This document shows, in pieces, positions 34,086 through 49,000 of a DNA stretch of 64,000 nt. How positions within the stretch are numbered: the stretch's first letter is position 1; each line of letters begins with the position of its first letter. Location of the stretch: positions 868,001-932,000 of the forward strand of contig JBAIAA010000412.1 in NCBI GenBank assembly GCA_037893245.1. Direction: 5' to 3'. Position numbers and translations under genes: made by a program. The notes under the pieces were generated by a model that made no database searches, was not told the origin of the DNA, and saw only the letters and a list, made by a program, of their open reading frames with translations. This stretch comes from Crossaster papposus. Lineage: Eukaryota; Echinodermata; Asteroidea; Velatida; Solasteridae.

Positions 34086-37000
34086 ATGTAAGTATTTGTT
34101 CATGAAATGTTGGTGGCATTTGGAAAAATTGTATAAGGCTGGTGCTAGAATATTTTCAAAGGGTGACGAAGTGTAAAATAGTGATTTTTTTTTTGATAGA
34201 TATGTTGTTGCAGGCAAATCAGATTGTGCAGAGTTTGTGTGCATTTGCTGCCCAGTTTCCGGACGTGTCGTTTTTATGGCGTTTTAAACTAAGTTGGTGT
34301 GTCATACTCATACTAGCCCCATAAATGTGGCCATATGTAAAAATGGCGGAAGGTCTTGAAAACTTTTTGTTGCTATGGATAGCGCCACCAACGGCAGCTT
34401 TAGTCCTGCATATCAAGCATGCGCGTCATCAATCTTTTTGTCGTTTTATGCGATCTTGTGCAGGGACTCCATCTTGCTACATGTAGTTATTTGGTTCTCA
34501 TGTTTTTTTTGGTTTTTTGTTTTTTGGGGGGATTACAGCCCGGGATAGCTAGACGGTTCAAAGTTACAGAATCCCTAAGTTTTGCAGCATTAACAAGGTC
34601 AGTAGGCCTACTGCATGAAAAAAACACCCTTTCTTCATATTAAGGTGTCTATAGCACCGAAATGTTTTTGGGACCTTCCACCATTGTTACATTTGGCCGT
34701 TGTGTGGCTCACAATGCGGAGGAATTCCAGTATTTGAGCCACAATTATGGGGCTACATGTAGGTATGTCCATGTTTTTTTGGGGTGGCACCATGAAAAAT
34801 TGATTTTTAAAATTGTATAGATAACTTTATAGCATTGTATTGTATTTGTTATAAGTTTTCAAATGAGATATTGCACGAAAAAAATAGGCCGACGATTAAT
34901 TAATTAATGTAATTAATTTCTACTTTTGATTTAGGAGCGTCTCGCTCTTGTGTTTCATGCTGTAGCACAGAACCTGTCATTCCCAAAACAATTGATGAAA
35001 AAATGTGGAGTCTAATACAATGTACATGTAAACCAAGAGTAGAACATTTGTTTGCAATGTTACTTTTACAGGGATGACACAAACGGTCATGCAAATGGCG
35101 ATTTGCCTGATGACATCCAATTCCATCATCCCCATGACAACACCTTGGATCCATTTGACCAAAACAGCAGTCTGGATGATGCTGAAGATGTTGAGCCCGT
35201 CACAGAGCCCATCACAGTAAACCATGCGCCCATCAACCAACTTGACACCGCAACAAGAGAGCACCTCTCGATTCCTGAAGATGACAACTTCAATTCATTT
35301 GACAGTGATCCTGGTTACGGGGCGGGTACTACGCCTCCACGCAACTACCGAGAAGAGAAGCGGCAGCACCTGCGATCCCGCCAGTCAATAAAGCCCCCAC
35401 GGCTGGTCATCCCCAGACGAGACAGCATCCCAAAAAATATAAACTCGGGACCCCGTAGTAGGAGTCTAGTGAGGATGGACAAAGTTGAAGACGGAGAGGC
35501 GTTCGTTGATCCGGTGAAGGGAAGCACAGCCATGCAGCAGAAAAGGAAAAGTATCACAATCGAACGCAATCAGCAAAGAGAGTACAAGCACAATGCTGTT
35601 ATCTTCGATGGTACTGAGGCTCCTAATGTCATTGTGCCTTTGAACACATTCCTGGATCCTCTGCCATCCCCAGTTGTGAAGGTAGATTCAAACATTTTTT
35701 TTCGCAGCCTGAACACGCAGCCAGTGAGTCAAAGCCCTCCACTGTCTCCAAAGAGTTTAAAGCCCAAGAAACACTCCATTGGAAGGTCCTACTGCTCGGA
35801 AGACCGCATCTCGTTCCACAAGATTTTCTCTGAGATGGTTCGCATCGGCAGCGCCAAGAAAGAAGGAAGCATGGAAGGCAAGAATTTTGGGGGATGGCAA
35901 GAGAATTCACTTCAAAGGGATACGATTCATATGGCCTGGAATCAACTGCTGTGGTTAGAGCTTAAGGCATCTCAAAACGGTTTAACAATGCTGCAGGAGG
36001 ACCAGAGAATTGTAGAAGATCGGGAGATGATTCCAAGTATCCTTGAAGCGATCCTCATATTCAAGTTTGTTGCCACCCCCTCAAGGGGCCCCACAAAATG
36101 CACCCTGAAACGCTACCCAAGAAACCGCCTCTTGTCATCCAACACTACCAATGAGAACACAAATCAAGGAGACACGGGATCGGACTCTGACAGAAGCATC
36201 CAGAGCCAAGATGAGCCACTCAACCCCTGTAACACCTGCAGTACACCGTTCATAAATCGTCGAGGCAGCGTGGACAGCGTCGGCATGTGCATGCCGCTCA
36301 GTGCCGCGTTAACAAACTACATTCAGAACACGCGGCAGGCCTGGAAGCAAGTCACAAGCATCATGGAACAGTTGGAAGAAGCCGGTCAGTTATATCCAAC
36401 ACTGAGGGCTTTTCAGAACGACTACCCACTCTACCGAATGCCGGGGTTCAAAAAGCGCATCGAGACCCTCTGCCTGTGGTTGAACATCACAAGCGATCTC
36501 AACCACAAGCTGGAACAGGCTGCCTTGATGCTGGGAGTCATTGACATCGAGGGAGTCTTCTGGCCGTTTATACTCGAAGAAGAATCAGATGAGGAACAGG
36601 ACACTCGAGACGAAATGTATACCATCCAGAAGGTTGAAGCTGGCGTCATCAGGCCACATGCAAGACGGCTATTTGACGTCAAAGAAGCTTCCAGCTCCTT
36701 TGAATCGACCGACACAGACGACACCACAATTGAAAAAGATATTGAATCTCTACCACCTTTGGAAACGAACAACAAGGATGCACACATCCCTAAAATAAGA
36801 ACTCGATCAGTGACCTTTGACATCCAAGACTTGGACGTCAATGATGACGACGATGCAGATGATGAAGGCGAAGTCTCGCCAAGAATCTACCCTCCACACA
36901 GCACGCCGATAGGCAAGTCTCCCTCGGCGGATGAATCACCCCGACTTGGGCGTATCTTCAGCCAGTGCCATTTCAGCTTTGACTACAACTCGGCCACGTC

Positions 37001-40000
37001 CATGTACCGGCCGTTTGTGGACCGCAGCCTGAAGCACAGTGGCCTAAGACGGATGACCGACATGCTGTATATTCTTCTTGGCAAGACGCTGCAGAAGAGC
37101 AAGCAGGTTCTTCAGAAGCCGACATTCGTGGAGGGTATCTCAACACCCAGGCGGAAACAAAGACCAAGCAGTGTAAGAAAGTTAAACAATTATACTTGAT
37201 ATCTCAGACAAATGGCCACTCGATTATATTCAATTTATTTATAATTGCAAGGAAAAGTCTTTTCTTGCACAATGACCAGATTTTGCCCATCCATTGGCGT
37301 ATTAGGAGGTAATCCTATTATGTAACCTGTCGCCACAAAATGAGCGTAAAGTTGGAAATTGCAAGAATTGGTCGATATTTGTTTTTATTTGAACCTTAAT
37401 CTGTTAGTCCTGTTTTACCTTTCTCCAATTTGTTCTTTTGTCAAACATCTTTGAAACCTACTTCATCCTATTTTTATTCGTCGTTGTACATTCTCTGCAA
37501 CACAGCTGTAGGACTTTAAATGCCATTTTCTCAAGACTCAGTTTTACCACTTAACCCTAATCCTGCCAGACGCAGCACAGTGGATCAAAGGGAAAAAGTC
37601 TAGTGCACTTTGATGCATTCGGCTGTCAACACCAGTGCATAGCCACCACAGTCTAAGACTATTGAGCTACTTCTCGTTGAACAATGCCAGAGATGTTTTC
37701 TGCTGCGTTTGCTGACCAGAGACTCCGAAGCAGTTGGCCTTGCAATATTTGACCTGATGGATCTTTTTGCGCTAGGCAGGGTTGTCACTTTGACAAATAA
37801 CAATAATAATAATAATAATAATGAACATTTATAAGGCGCCGGTATCCGCCAAGCAAGACGCTCATGGCGCACAATACAGATTGTTTTTAATCACAAAACC
37901 GTGAGGTTTAAATACAAGAAGATTTAAATACAAACAATGATGATGACTGACGAATTTCAAAAGGTAATTTGTTCCAGAGTTCGGGAGCGGCGCGTGAAAA
38001 AGACCAGGAGTGATTGGTACGGGGAACCGTAAGCTGTAGCGCTCTGGCTGAACGAAGACTACGTGACTGTTGATATTTCGTGATAATGTCAGATATGTAG
38101 TCCGGTGAAGTTCCTTGTCGTGACCTGAAAGCGAGAAGGAGGATCTTGAAGGCAATGCGATCAATGTTGGGAAGCCAGTGGAGGGACTTTAAGACGGGGG
38201 TGATGTGAGTGGTGCGTCTGGATAAGGTGATGAGGCGAGCAGTGGCATTTTGGAGGCGTTGGAGTCTGTTGATTTGGTATTGCGGCAGGTTATACATGAG
38301 GGAGTTACAACAATCTAAGCGCGAGGTTATAAATGCATGGACGAGTTGCTCATATTTTCGAATAAATCCGAGATTACGGAGGTGAAATCTGACTGATTTT
38401 GACAAATGATGCATGTTTCTGCAGCTGGCAGGGATTCTAGCCAAAAAACTCTGGAGGGTTAGAGCAAAAGTTACGCTAAAGTTAGAGCGTAAGTTGGTGG
38501 TCCATTTTTTCCAATATTGTACTCAGTGTTCTTCTTAATGTTGTATACCATTGGAAAGCTCTTGTTCTGAAGAATCCAGATCTGTAATTATATACCAATT
38601 CTTAAAAAGTCTAACTTAAGCTCATTTTGTGGTGACAGGTCACATGATAACACTGTCTAGTTCACAATCTGTTTTAACAAACCTGCGAATGTTATACATT
38701 TGTACCAATTAATATGATTATATATAATTTTGTTTGAATTTTTCCACTTTTGTTTCGTTTGAAGTTTTTCAAGAAAGGCAATTCAGCACCACATTTATTT
38801 TATTATTAAAAACAGAGTACGAGGGGAAATTGAGAGACTGTGGTCACAATAAGCCTCTCCACATTTTATAACCAATTCTATAATCAACCAAGTTCATCAA
38901 GTTCGATGATTTTTCCCCCTCTTTAAGGTTGATTTTGATGCGGTTTCTGGCCATCCACTCCCATTCACAAGCCCCATCACGGAGGAGGTGGCCCAAACAG
39001 AACAGCAGCAGTATGATATCCTGTCAACGCACGGAGCATGGAGCAAGGAATTCACAGCCATGGGCTTACCTTTATTCACGTGAGCATGCTTTCTTAAAAC
39101 CTAGCTTCTAAAGCATTAAAATTCCATAAACAGGAATCTTCCAGAAATGCTTAACCCTTGCCTTCCTGAATCCATAAAAAAAAAAATCCCATGTTTTGGA
39201 GAATTGTGGCGGATTCAGGATACCTCGAAATATTAAAAACTGGTGGTTTGGTGATGGATTGAGTATTGTACGTTTAGTGGTACTGCAGGAATTTGATGGA
39301 TTCAGGATACCTCCAGCAGATTTTCGTGCACGACTGTGACAACATTGGTGGATTTTGGCGAATTCCAGATACTTTCTAGTAAGGATACCCAAGAGGTTAG
39401 GGTTTAAAAAAAGTGGATTCACCACCTATGTATTTATGTAAAAAATCTACAAAGCAACCCATTCCAGAGCATGCTATAAAAGTACTTTGTAAACATCCAA
39501 TCATGCGCTTTCAGGGACGCTTTTTACCCTAGTACTCCGGAACAACCACGTGATGATAGCATATCCTGGCCGACCTTGTAGTCTGTGCTGGCCCAGGAAA
39601 TGTCATAAAGGAAGTCCAATGTTAAGATGGTTCAACAATTATTCATGTCAAAAAAGAATATTTTAGGGAAAAGGAAAAAACTTCACATTGGTTTTTCATA
39701 CAACATTAGTTCTAAGATACTGTGTAACAGTGAACTTTATAGCTTAATGGTCACCTACGAAACCTCTGGCGAATTCGTAAATTCATAGATGAAAACACAT
39801 GTCACCATGTTGTTCGTACATTTATAACATCCCGGCTTGATTACTGCAATTCTCTTCTATTCGGTATAACCCAAGGTGAAAAACATAGACTACAAAAAAT
39901 CCAGAACCGTGCTGCTCGGCTCATCTTCTCTGTCAAATGCACTGTGAATGCTACTTCTCTCATCACCAATCTTCACTGGTTACCCATCCATCAGCGTATA

Positions 40001-43000
40001 TCATTCAAAGTTCTTTTGATGGTTTACAAGTGCTTACATGGTGTTTCTCCTCCTTACTTGTGTGACTTACTCACTTTGTATCAACCAGGCAGACCGGGAT
40101 TAAGATCTGCCAATGATAAACTTCTTCTCTCTATTCCTACAGGTTCAAAATCCCTTGGGGATAAATCTTTTTCAATAGCAGGCCCCAAATTATGGAACAC
40201 TATTCCCATCAACATCAGGGACGCCCCATCTCTCACCATTTTCAAAAAACGTCTTAAAAGTTTCTTATTCATAACATCATAGTCCTCTCTTGTACAGCGC
40301 TTTGATCTATCTTGTAAAAGCGCTCTATAAATACTTTATTATTATTATTATTATTATTATTAAATGCAACTTTATAGAAATTGTAAAATTATTTAATTAA
40401 GTGCTTGTTTCCTTAAACCCAAGAGGTGCATGGCACCAAGCCTATCAGAAAAAAACAAATCTCATTTTGCCTGATGTAGTTATGAAGTACTGGGCTGTAA
40501 AAATGATTTTGATTAAAAAAACGTTGTACACACATTTAAAGAAATTATATGTTTACAATACATATTTTAGTGCCTTGCACCTACCAGCATACTTAACAGT
40601 TAGAATTTATCATGTACACATAATGGTGAATATCTTTAAAAAGATTAAAGATAATTATTGTTATCATCGACGGTATTTAGTTTTTGAGATAATATTAATT
40701 TTGGGTAGTCTGGTTGGCGCCATTGTACATGTAGGTTTATTAACAACATTTAAATAAAATAAAATACAAATCTAAGTCTTCAATTTTGTTAACAGCACAA
40801 ATATGCACAAATGTCCCGAGTCCACCCTTTTGCATGCGTTCCTATGGTGAACACAATTCTGCCCACAGCTTTAATGCACAAAACTCTATGCACAAAAACA
40901 CAGTGTGTGCATTTCTGTGCAGTTGAACAATTAGCCAAAAAAGTGACTTCTGCATAGGAGGGTTAATAGGTACAGTAACAGTTTGATACCAACAAATGAT
41001 TTTTTTAAAACTCGTTTGTGAGTTGCTAAAACTCTGTGAATGTACAAATTCTTATACAAATGGTGCGAAATACGGTACCCTCTGGGGACGTGAACACATT
41101 GGGGACAATGGGAGTGAAAAGGTCTCCAAAGGGTAATTTTTATAGATGAATAGGTCTCGGCATACAGTAGCATCGTGACCTGGATAACACAAAACCTAAT
41201 GAAAAAGAGCTTGTACTGAAAATTTTATGATTATCAAAATGTACTCTAAAAGTATTGTATAGTTGTAAAGGAGTCCTAAACACAATATTTAGCAAAACGA
41301 GGCGCCAACATTTTAGCCATCTAAAAAAGAAATCACACTTTATAACTACATTTTCATTGGCGCATCAATTAAAAATCTCTCTGTCTTCTTTAATTTGGCA
41401 CCACATTTGTTGTGATGCTCGAAGATGAAGATTTTGTAAACATTCAAACTTTTAAGCCATGTCCACTTTGTATGAAATTGCCCAATGGCTATTCAATAGA
41501 AGTCTTTTTGTGTATCTGGTCTACACAGGGTGCCTGATTTAGCCCATCCATTGGCATTATTTGGTTATCCTATACAATAGCACTGTCCAACTCGCATACA
41601 GTAACAGTGAGATGTGAGAGACCTAAGTTATGCATCTGTAGCAACATGTACCCATGTATTTAGTCTGCATACGTGATTTATCACATGACAATCACTTTCT
41701 TTTTTGGTTCGTGTATTTCCCAGGCCTGCCTATTTGTTTCTATTGAGAATCCCCCTGGACGTAATGCACGAATGTCTACGTTTCCGGTTGGAGCACAAGC
41801 CAGCAGTAGATCCCTCAGCCAATAGCATTCAGCAGGTATGCACTTCTGACTAGGGGCCAATGTCATGTAGCTGCTAAGCACACAAAATTGCTTAGCACCC
41901 CTCAAAAAATCTTGCTCGGTAAAACAGGTTACCAGCCAAAACTCCATGTACTTTTCGTGCTAAGCAAAAACCAGCTGAATACCAGTCCAAAAACCTATTT
42001 TTGCCAAGAGAATGTTTATGCTAAGCATTTTTTTGGGTGAGCAGCTCCATGAAATTGGCCCCAGTTAAAAGGGAGAGTTGGGGAAGACCACGAGGTAGGA
42101 CATTTCAAAGAAAAGTTGCACATATTGGGATACTTTTGAGATGATAGTAGGCACCCAATCAACCGGTCCTTTTCTATTGTTCTCGTCACTGGGAACAATA
42201 GAAAAGGACCGGTTGGTGGGGCGACCGCTATCATCTCAAAAGTCCCCCATTAGATAAAATTTGCTATACTTAGACATAGTTCTGCTTATTCCAGAGATGG
42301 GTTTGAAAATTTGCTGAGCAATATTTTTCTGCAATATTGTATTCAGATGTAATTACCTGGATTGTTTTCCTCTAGTAATTCGCATAGATGAGCAAGTTCG
42401 GGCTCGAACTATAGTTTACCATAGTTTGACTATAAAGGTCACTCAAACGCAAAATGGTTGGACTACTCTAGTCTTCTATTTGGAACCAGACCGGTTGCAT
42501 CGCTGGTTATCAATAGCCTCTTTCCATAAGATAAAACCCGCAAAGAACCAGTGATTGACGTGAAAAAAGTGGCGGCTGTCAGCCGGAAAGGCAGTGCCGG
42601 TGGTGCCAGTGGCAATGAATAGAGAATGTAACGTTGAGTGAAAATCTGATAATGGTATGTTTTCTTTCTTTTTTCTGACCAACACGAATATGACTTATCC
42701 TTATCCTAGGTAAACAAAGTGGTCCCCATCTTTTCAACAATTGTCCGACTAGAGCTGCATTTGCGCAAGCGTGTTGGTAAACGGAAATTGACTAATAATC
42801 AAACTAGAGTTCGAGCCCAAACTTGCTCATCATGTTTTTGGTTCTCAAATTACAAACCTGCAATTTTCAGTATTCAAATATATGTGGTACCGGTACTATC
42901 CTGTTTGTAGCTCATCTATGAGTGTAAGGAAGTTATACGTTCGTCCGTACACATGAAGCAGTATTATCAGAGTATGGCTAGCGCCGTCATGCCAGACGAT

Positions 43001-46000
43001 ACCAAGGCCCAAGAACACGCCGAGAGCGACATTGAAGAGTATGAGAACGATCTGCAAGAAATGCTCAGGGTAAGTCCCAACTATTTCTCTGACGACGTTA
43101 TGTATTTCATCTCTGTGCTTCGACGTTTACCAGATAAAATGTACATCAGATTGTTCTGAACAAGGGCTCTTGGTTATGAAGAGTGTTTGAATAACATTTA
43201 TATTGTTAATTGTACAGTGACGTTTGTTTTTTTGTTTGTTTATGGTATACAACTTTAACCTTAACCCCCTAGGCCCTTTTTGCTAGAAAACATCTTCAAT
43301 CCTCCAAAATCCTCATTTTTTTTAAAACCTCATTTTCTGAAAACCCCATTCAGCCTCAATTCTCAAAAATCCTCCACACTTGAAACAACATCATGTGCCT
43401 CAATTCTCCAAAATCCTCATTTTTGTTAATCCTCCAAAACTGCAATGAAGATTTTGGGGATTGAAAAAAGTCAATCCTCCAAAATCCTCATTACGATTTT
43501 TTGAAAACCCAATTCAGCCCCAATCCTCAAAAATCCTCCACACTTAAAACAACATTGTGCCTCAATCCTCAAAAATCCTAATTTTTTAAAAACCTTATAC
43601 AGTCTCAATCCTCAAAAATCCTCCAATACTGCAATGAGGATTTTGGAGGATTGAGGAGCGTTAGGGTTAAGGTGTACTGAGTTCATAAGACCACCGACTT
43701 ACTTACGATTCTTGAGAAAATGGCATTTAAAATCCTAAATTTAAAATTCTAAAAGTGAATATATGACAACATAATAAAAATGGGATGAAATAGGTTTTGA
43801 ATATGTTTGACAGAGGAACACAATTGGAGAAAGGTAAAACAGAACTTAGAGATTTAGGTTAACACGAAAACCAAGAATTGACCACCCCTTCAAAATTTTA
43901 GAATTTGCCGTCTTTTCTGCAAAATGACAGTTGCCGACTTTACACGATTTGTTTTTGTGACGGGCCACATATTTTCTTGTTTGATGCAGTCCTACTTTGA
44001 GTACCTGCACAGCTGGATCCAGATGCTTCAGCGGCTCCCCCAAGCCTCCATCAGTCTCAAGAACATCTTAGATGATGAGTGGGACTTCACCAAGGAGATC
44101 TGCCCCCACGTCAGGGGAGGAGAGGCGCAGGCTGGCAAGAGATTCTGGTAGGTCTCAACATTTTTTTTGAGGCTGGCCTCATTTTTGTTTTATATTTAAA
44201 ACTAGATTCAACATTAGGTTTTTGCCCAAGTCATCTTGTCCATAATGTTACGTCTCAACCCTGCAAGATTGTATACTTTGGGGTTTAGCCCGTAAGATTA
44301 TCGTGTGTCCTTGGGCAAGAAACTTTGCCACAATTTTCTTATCCCAACCTAGGAGTTAAACTGTGGGGGAGATGCTTTTTGTATTTGTTCACAGTTACAT
44401 GACTGCAATCCCTGAACTGAAAAACATTTTACCTTCTTGTCAAGTGATATCGAAGGGTGTAATTATAATTCCTCATTTCAATTTCCATTTCTCACCCCCC
44501 ACCCCCACCCTGTAATACTTTGAAGCCCTTCAGAGCATAGGTATTTTGGCTTCTTGTGTGTGTAATAATCAAATAATATATACAACAAATGTTAAATAAA
44601 GTATTTCAACTGCAATGCGGATAGAACAACACGCAAACAACAAGCATGTTTTCTATGAGTATACGACTCGCACAAAACAAATATTGAATAATTGGTTTTG
44701 GTACGTATCAGCTTCAGTAACGGATTCGTACCAGATTCGATAACGGTTCCATACAAAATACAAATGCCTATATTCAAGAAGCCGTACTTAATTTTGAGTT
44801 GTCCATCTGGTTTGTGTGCACAAACATGATTGCGCCCAGCAGGTTACACTTTGTACGTCAATTTAGCACCCTAGTAATTTATTATAGCTCTATTGTTGTC
44901 CTCCATCTGGAAAAATCTAACACTTTTGATCTCTGGCTGTGCTCTAACCCTAACCACCCTGAGTCCATCAAAATCCATTTCCTGTTTTGGAGGCTTTTAG
45001 CAGATTCAGGATACCTCCATATTGAGTGTGATGGATTGAGGATTTTAAGCCTAGCGTTACTGCAGGAGTTTGATGGATTCAGGATTCAGAAATTTAGGTG
45101 ATGGACTGTGATGGACTCTATGGAGAAACACACTGCAATTTGTTGTATGCCACCGTGGTATCCTGAATCTGCCAGAGTCCATCAACTTTTGCTGGTGGAT
45201 TATTGATGGACTCAGGATATCTCCAGTATGCATACTGGTGGAATCTGATGGATTTAGGACACCAGCAGTTTTTGCAAACCAAACTTGGTGGATTGTAGCG
45301 GATTCAGGATACTTTCTAGAAAAAGCAGTGAGGGGGTTAGGGTTAATCATATGAGTTAATTGGCCGGCTGCCTAGAAGTGCCTTTACGTGCCAGTGGCTT
45401 GATCATGTTGTAGCCACGTCCTTCGCAATTCAGCACCCCAGATGCGAGTAAAGATGATTAGCCTCCCCAATAATTATTATTGTATTTATTAATATTAATT
45501 TTGTTTTGTTTTCGCAGCATCATGGCCAAGAATTTACTCTTGTCCATTGGGGATTATTTGGATGATGGAGTGACTGACGTGAGCTCTAGTCATCAGGATA
45601 GTCAGTCGCATGGAGATACAATGAAGTAAGCAAAAAAAGAAAACGACTTGAAATTATTATTTCTTAAACTTCCAGATCCTTTAAAATACACTAGAAGACA
45701 ATTGCATGAATCTGCTTAGAACGCTGAGGTACTTGCTAAGGTCAGAAGTGATTTGCTATTAAGCACAAAATGGTTTACCAGCCAAACTGTCATAGTATAT
45801 GTACATTGCTTGTGACTAGTGCTCAGCCAATTTATGCTGGACACATACAATTTACTAAGCAATATTTCCTGCATTACAACTCAGTGAAGTTAAGTTTTTT
45901 AATGTTTTGTAGGGTTAACCAGTTCGCGCCGGATGACGTATATAAAGGCAAAGTTTTCCCCAAATTCAAAACGGATGACGCATAAACAATGTCTGTCAGC

Positions 46001-49000
46001 AGCAAGCAAGGCCGGAAATGCGTGGGTGTGCTTCCCGGCATTATCGGCCTGAACCCGCTTCGGATCAAGTTTCGTTAAAAATAATCCCGCCCCTCGGCTC
46101 AGTGATGTTAAAATAATCCCGACGCGAACTGGTTAAAGAAGACGGTTCCCAACCAATTACTTCATGTACTTTTGTCAATTCTTTAAAAATATGTTTCATT
46201 TTTGATTTTCAGGCGGACTATCATCAACTCCTGCAAGCGCTTTAAGGAGCTGTTTCACGAAGTTCGGGAGAGAGCGTCCAAGGCTCTTGGGTTTGCAAAG
46301 ATGCTGAGAAAGGTATGGCTAACATCGTCAAGGTTTAGCAATTGATATGTTTTTCGCCAGAACTTGTGTCAAATTGTGTACTTTCTCGTAATTTGTAAAC
46401 ACTTTTTCTTTTTCCCACAGGATTTGGAGATTGCCGCTGAGTTCCAGAGGACGGTCCCTACGAAGGACCTGCTACGAGTTCTGAAAATGTCAAACCACAT
46501 CAAGGTTGGTAAAAAGGATGACTTGGATCTGGAACTTTGATAAATTATGTTTTGTTCTGATGTAATTCCTGTGAATTGCATAGCTGTTAAATCAAGTTCA
46601 AACAAGGATTTGTTTCGAATCAATTATAAGTAATCTGGAATTCTCCCCTCATATATATTCATTTTAATAGGTATAAGTAAAAATGTCTAAGTATAATGTC
46701 TTTATTGCATATATTTTTCTGTACTTGCATGTGCCATCTACAGTGTATGTTGTATTGGGTATTGCGGTTGATAAATTCATCTACAAATATAATTTATTAT
46801 ATTTATAATATTATATTTATATTATTTTTTTTTGTTCACTATAAAAAACAAAAATCTAAAAAGCTGGTTAGTCAAGCGATAATTACCTTACAAATGTAAA
46901 CAATATTTTATTGACTGACATTAAACCAGTTATAAACCAAATCGGTATGCCAATTGCTCATGTGCAAAACAAGATTTGAGGATTTTTCTCTTGGGATAAA
47001 CACGGGGATAAAATACACTCAAGGCTATGGTAACTGAACCCAATTTTTATATATTTTGTGTGCAATCGAAAAAATGATAGAAACATTTGTTTGAACAAAA
47101 GTTTGGACACAAAAGGTGCGTGTTGCTTAAGATTTGCTAGTACCCGCTATGCGTTTGCATGCATACGATTGAATTTCAAGAGAAAAATTGATTCTTGATG
47201 TGCACATGGGCAGTTGGAATACCAAACTGGTTTATTAATTTGCTAGGGTAGACTGAGTTTGATCACCGAATGGATCTGTATGTAGCAGAGATGCCAACCC
47301 TCCCGATTTCGCCGGGAGGCTCCCGGAAAATCGACTAAACTCACGACCTTACGGGCACATAGATATCCTCCCGAATTTGCAATATTAATGCGCCTTTTGT
47401 ATTGCCGTTTTTGCAGCAGCTATAATGCTTTCCGCGCACGCGCTGCCGTTCAATGCATACAGCATGCAGTTTAGCGTACGCGTACCAAGCCCGCCGGCCT
47501 GAAGCACTCGGTACACGGCTAGCTAGCTGCATGGGAGGGGGAAGTCGTTGCTAAAAAAACCTCCCTGACAACAGGATTCAAAAGTTGGCATCTCTGATGT
47601 AGGCAAAAGCAAACCTAACATTTTTTTTTTTCGTACAGAGGGTTACAATTACAAGAGTTTTTGTTGTGAAAAATAAAGGTCACATTCTTTTTCCTGTATC
47701 AGGTGAACATGGGAGCAGACATCCCCGGTCATCTGATGTTCGTCCCCAAGCATCTCAGGGATGACATCTTTCAGATCCTACAGCTCCTGGACGACCTGTG
47801 CGGCCGCGAGGACATGCCCCTCATCCCCAATGATCCCTCCTCCATGGACAGCGTCGGGTACTTGCTCCTGGTCCGATGCAGCGACGGAGGGGAGGAAGGG
47901 CTACCAGAGTGGGGCGAGCCGTATGTCCAGGTCACGCCGGACGTGGAAACCACCATTGCTCTCTCTGATATACAGGTAGGAATCGCATCTCATGTTATTG
48001 TTGCCACTATACCCTGACTCGTTTAGGTGCAAATTAAGCCCTTTGAAGCACCATCTCCTCTACTTAATTCTGTCTTTAGGTGAAGAGCTTACTTCTCGTC
48101 GTAAACCATTCCTCCCAACTTCACGGCCAGCGGAAGGCGTTCGAACATTCAGTGGGCAAGGCCGTGACACTCACGAGTGACCAGACGTCGAGTCACAACA
48201 CCATCGCAGAGGCACTGGACGAGTTAAAGGTAACATTTACAACCTACATTATTAGCCATTTCTCAAAAGTTTAGTCCAAGGTTGTTTTACTATTAACCAG
48301 TTTGCGCCGGGAATATCTTGACATTGACCGGACACAGGCACAGGATTGTTTTTCACAAAACCCGATCCGAAACGAGTTCTGGCCTCGCCCGCTGCAAGAC
48401 GGTCTCTGATCTGACATGGGGCGAGGCAGAAGGCGAGGCAAGGGCATTCACAATGTTCGGGCGGGATTTAAACATATTTGTTTAATACCGGCTAACTACA
48501 TTTTTATTCATGTTTCAAAATACCCTTCGGTCAAAAAGTCAAAACAAGTAAAAATTTATATAAAATTTTCCAACGATTATATTTAACCATTTTAGCTTGT
48601 GTTTAAAGGAACACCCATCTAGCTATTTTCATTTGAAATTGGACAAAGACATTGAACACAGACATTGAACACAGACATTGAACACAGACATTGAACACAG
48701 ACATTGAACACATCCATTGACTGGCACAGGGTTTGAACCTCCGCCCTACAGACTACCGTCCTGGTGCTCTACCAACTGAGCTAATCAACCCAATATTGGC
48801 AGTTCCCCAGTTTTGGCTAGAAAAATCTCAAAATAGCACGGATATTAAAACCTTAAACTACCTGTGTTTTTTACATCCCATCCAGCAAAATGCCCTGGGT
48901 CTGTGCCACACAACGGTGCACAACATCAAGCAGGTTGATCAGAACCTAGACATCGATTCTGTCTTGGACATTGAGGAGACGGAGAAGATTAACATGCTGT

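Noticed and set aside
34900-35264. Minus-strand ORFs at the start of MAP3K4 exon 2
   Set aside because: Shadows of the coding exon; no independent start, promoter or family.
36431-36841. 136-codon minus-strand ORF
   Set aside because: Antisense shadow of MAP3K4 exon 2.
3775-45346. Interstitial telomere repeats (TTAGGG/CCCTAA)
   Set aside because: Each site has only one or two units, always at element ends in inverted orientation and next to TTAA. Transposon termini explain this better.
48723-48791. Functional tRNA gene
   Set aside because: A and B boxes are recognisable but the acceptor stem does not pair.
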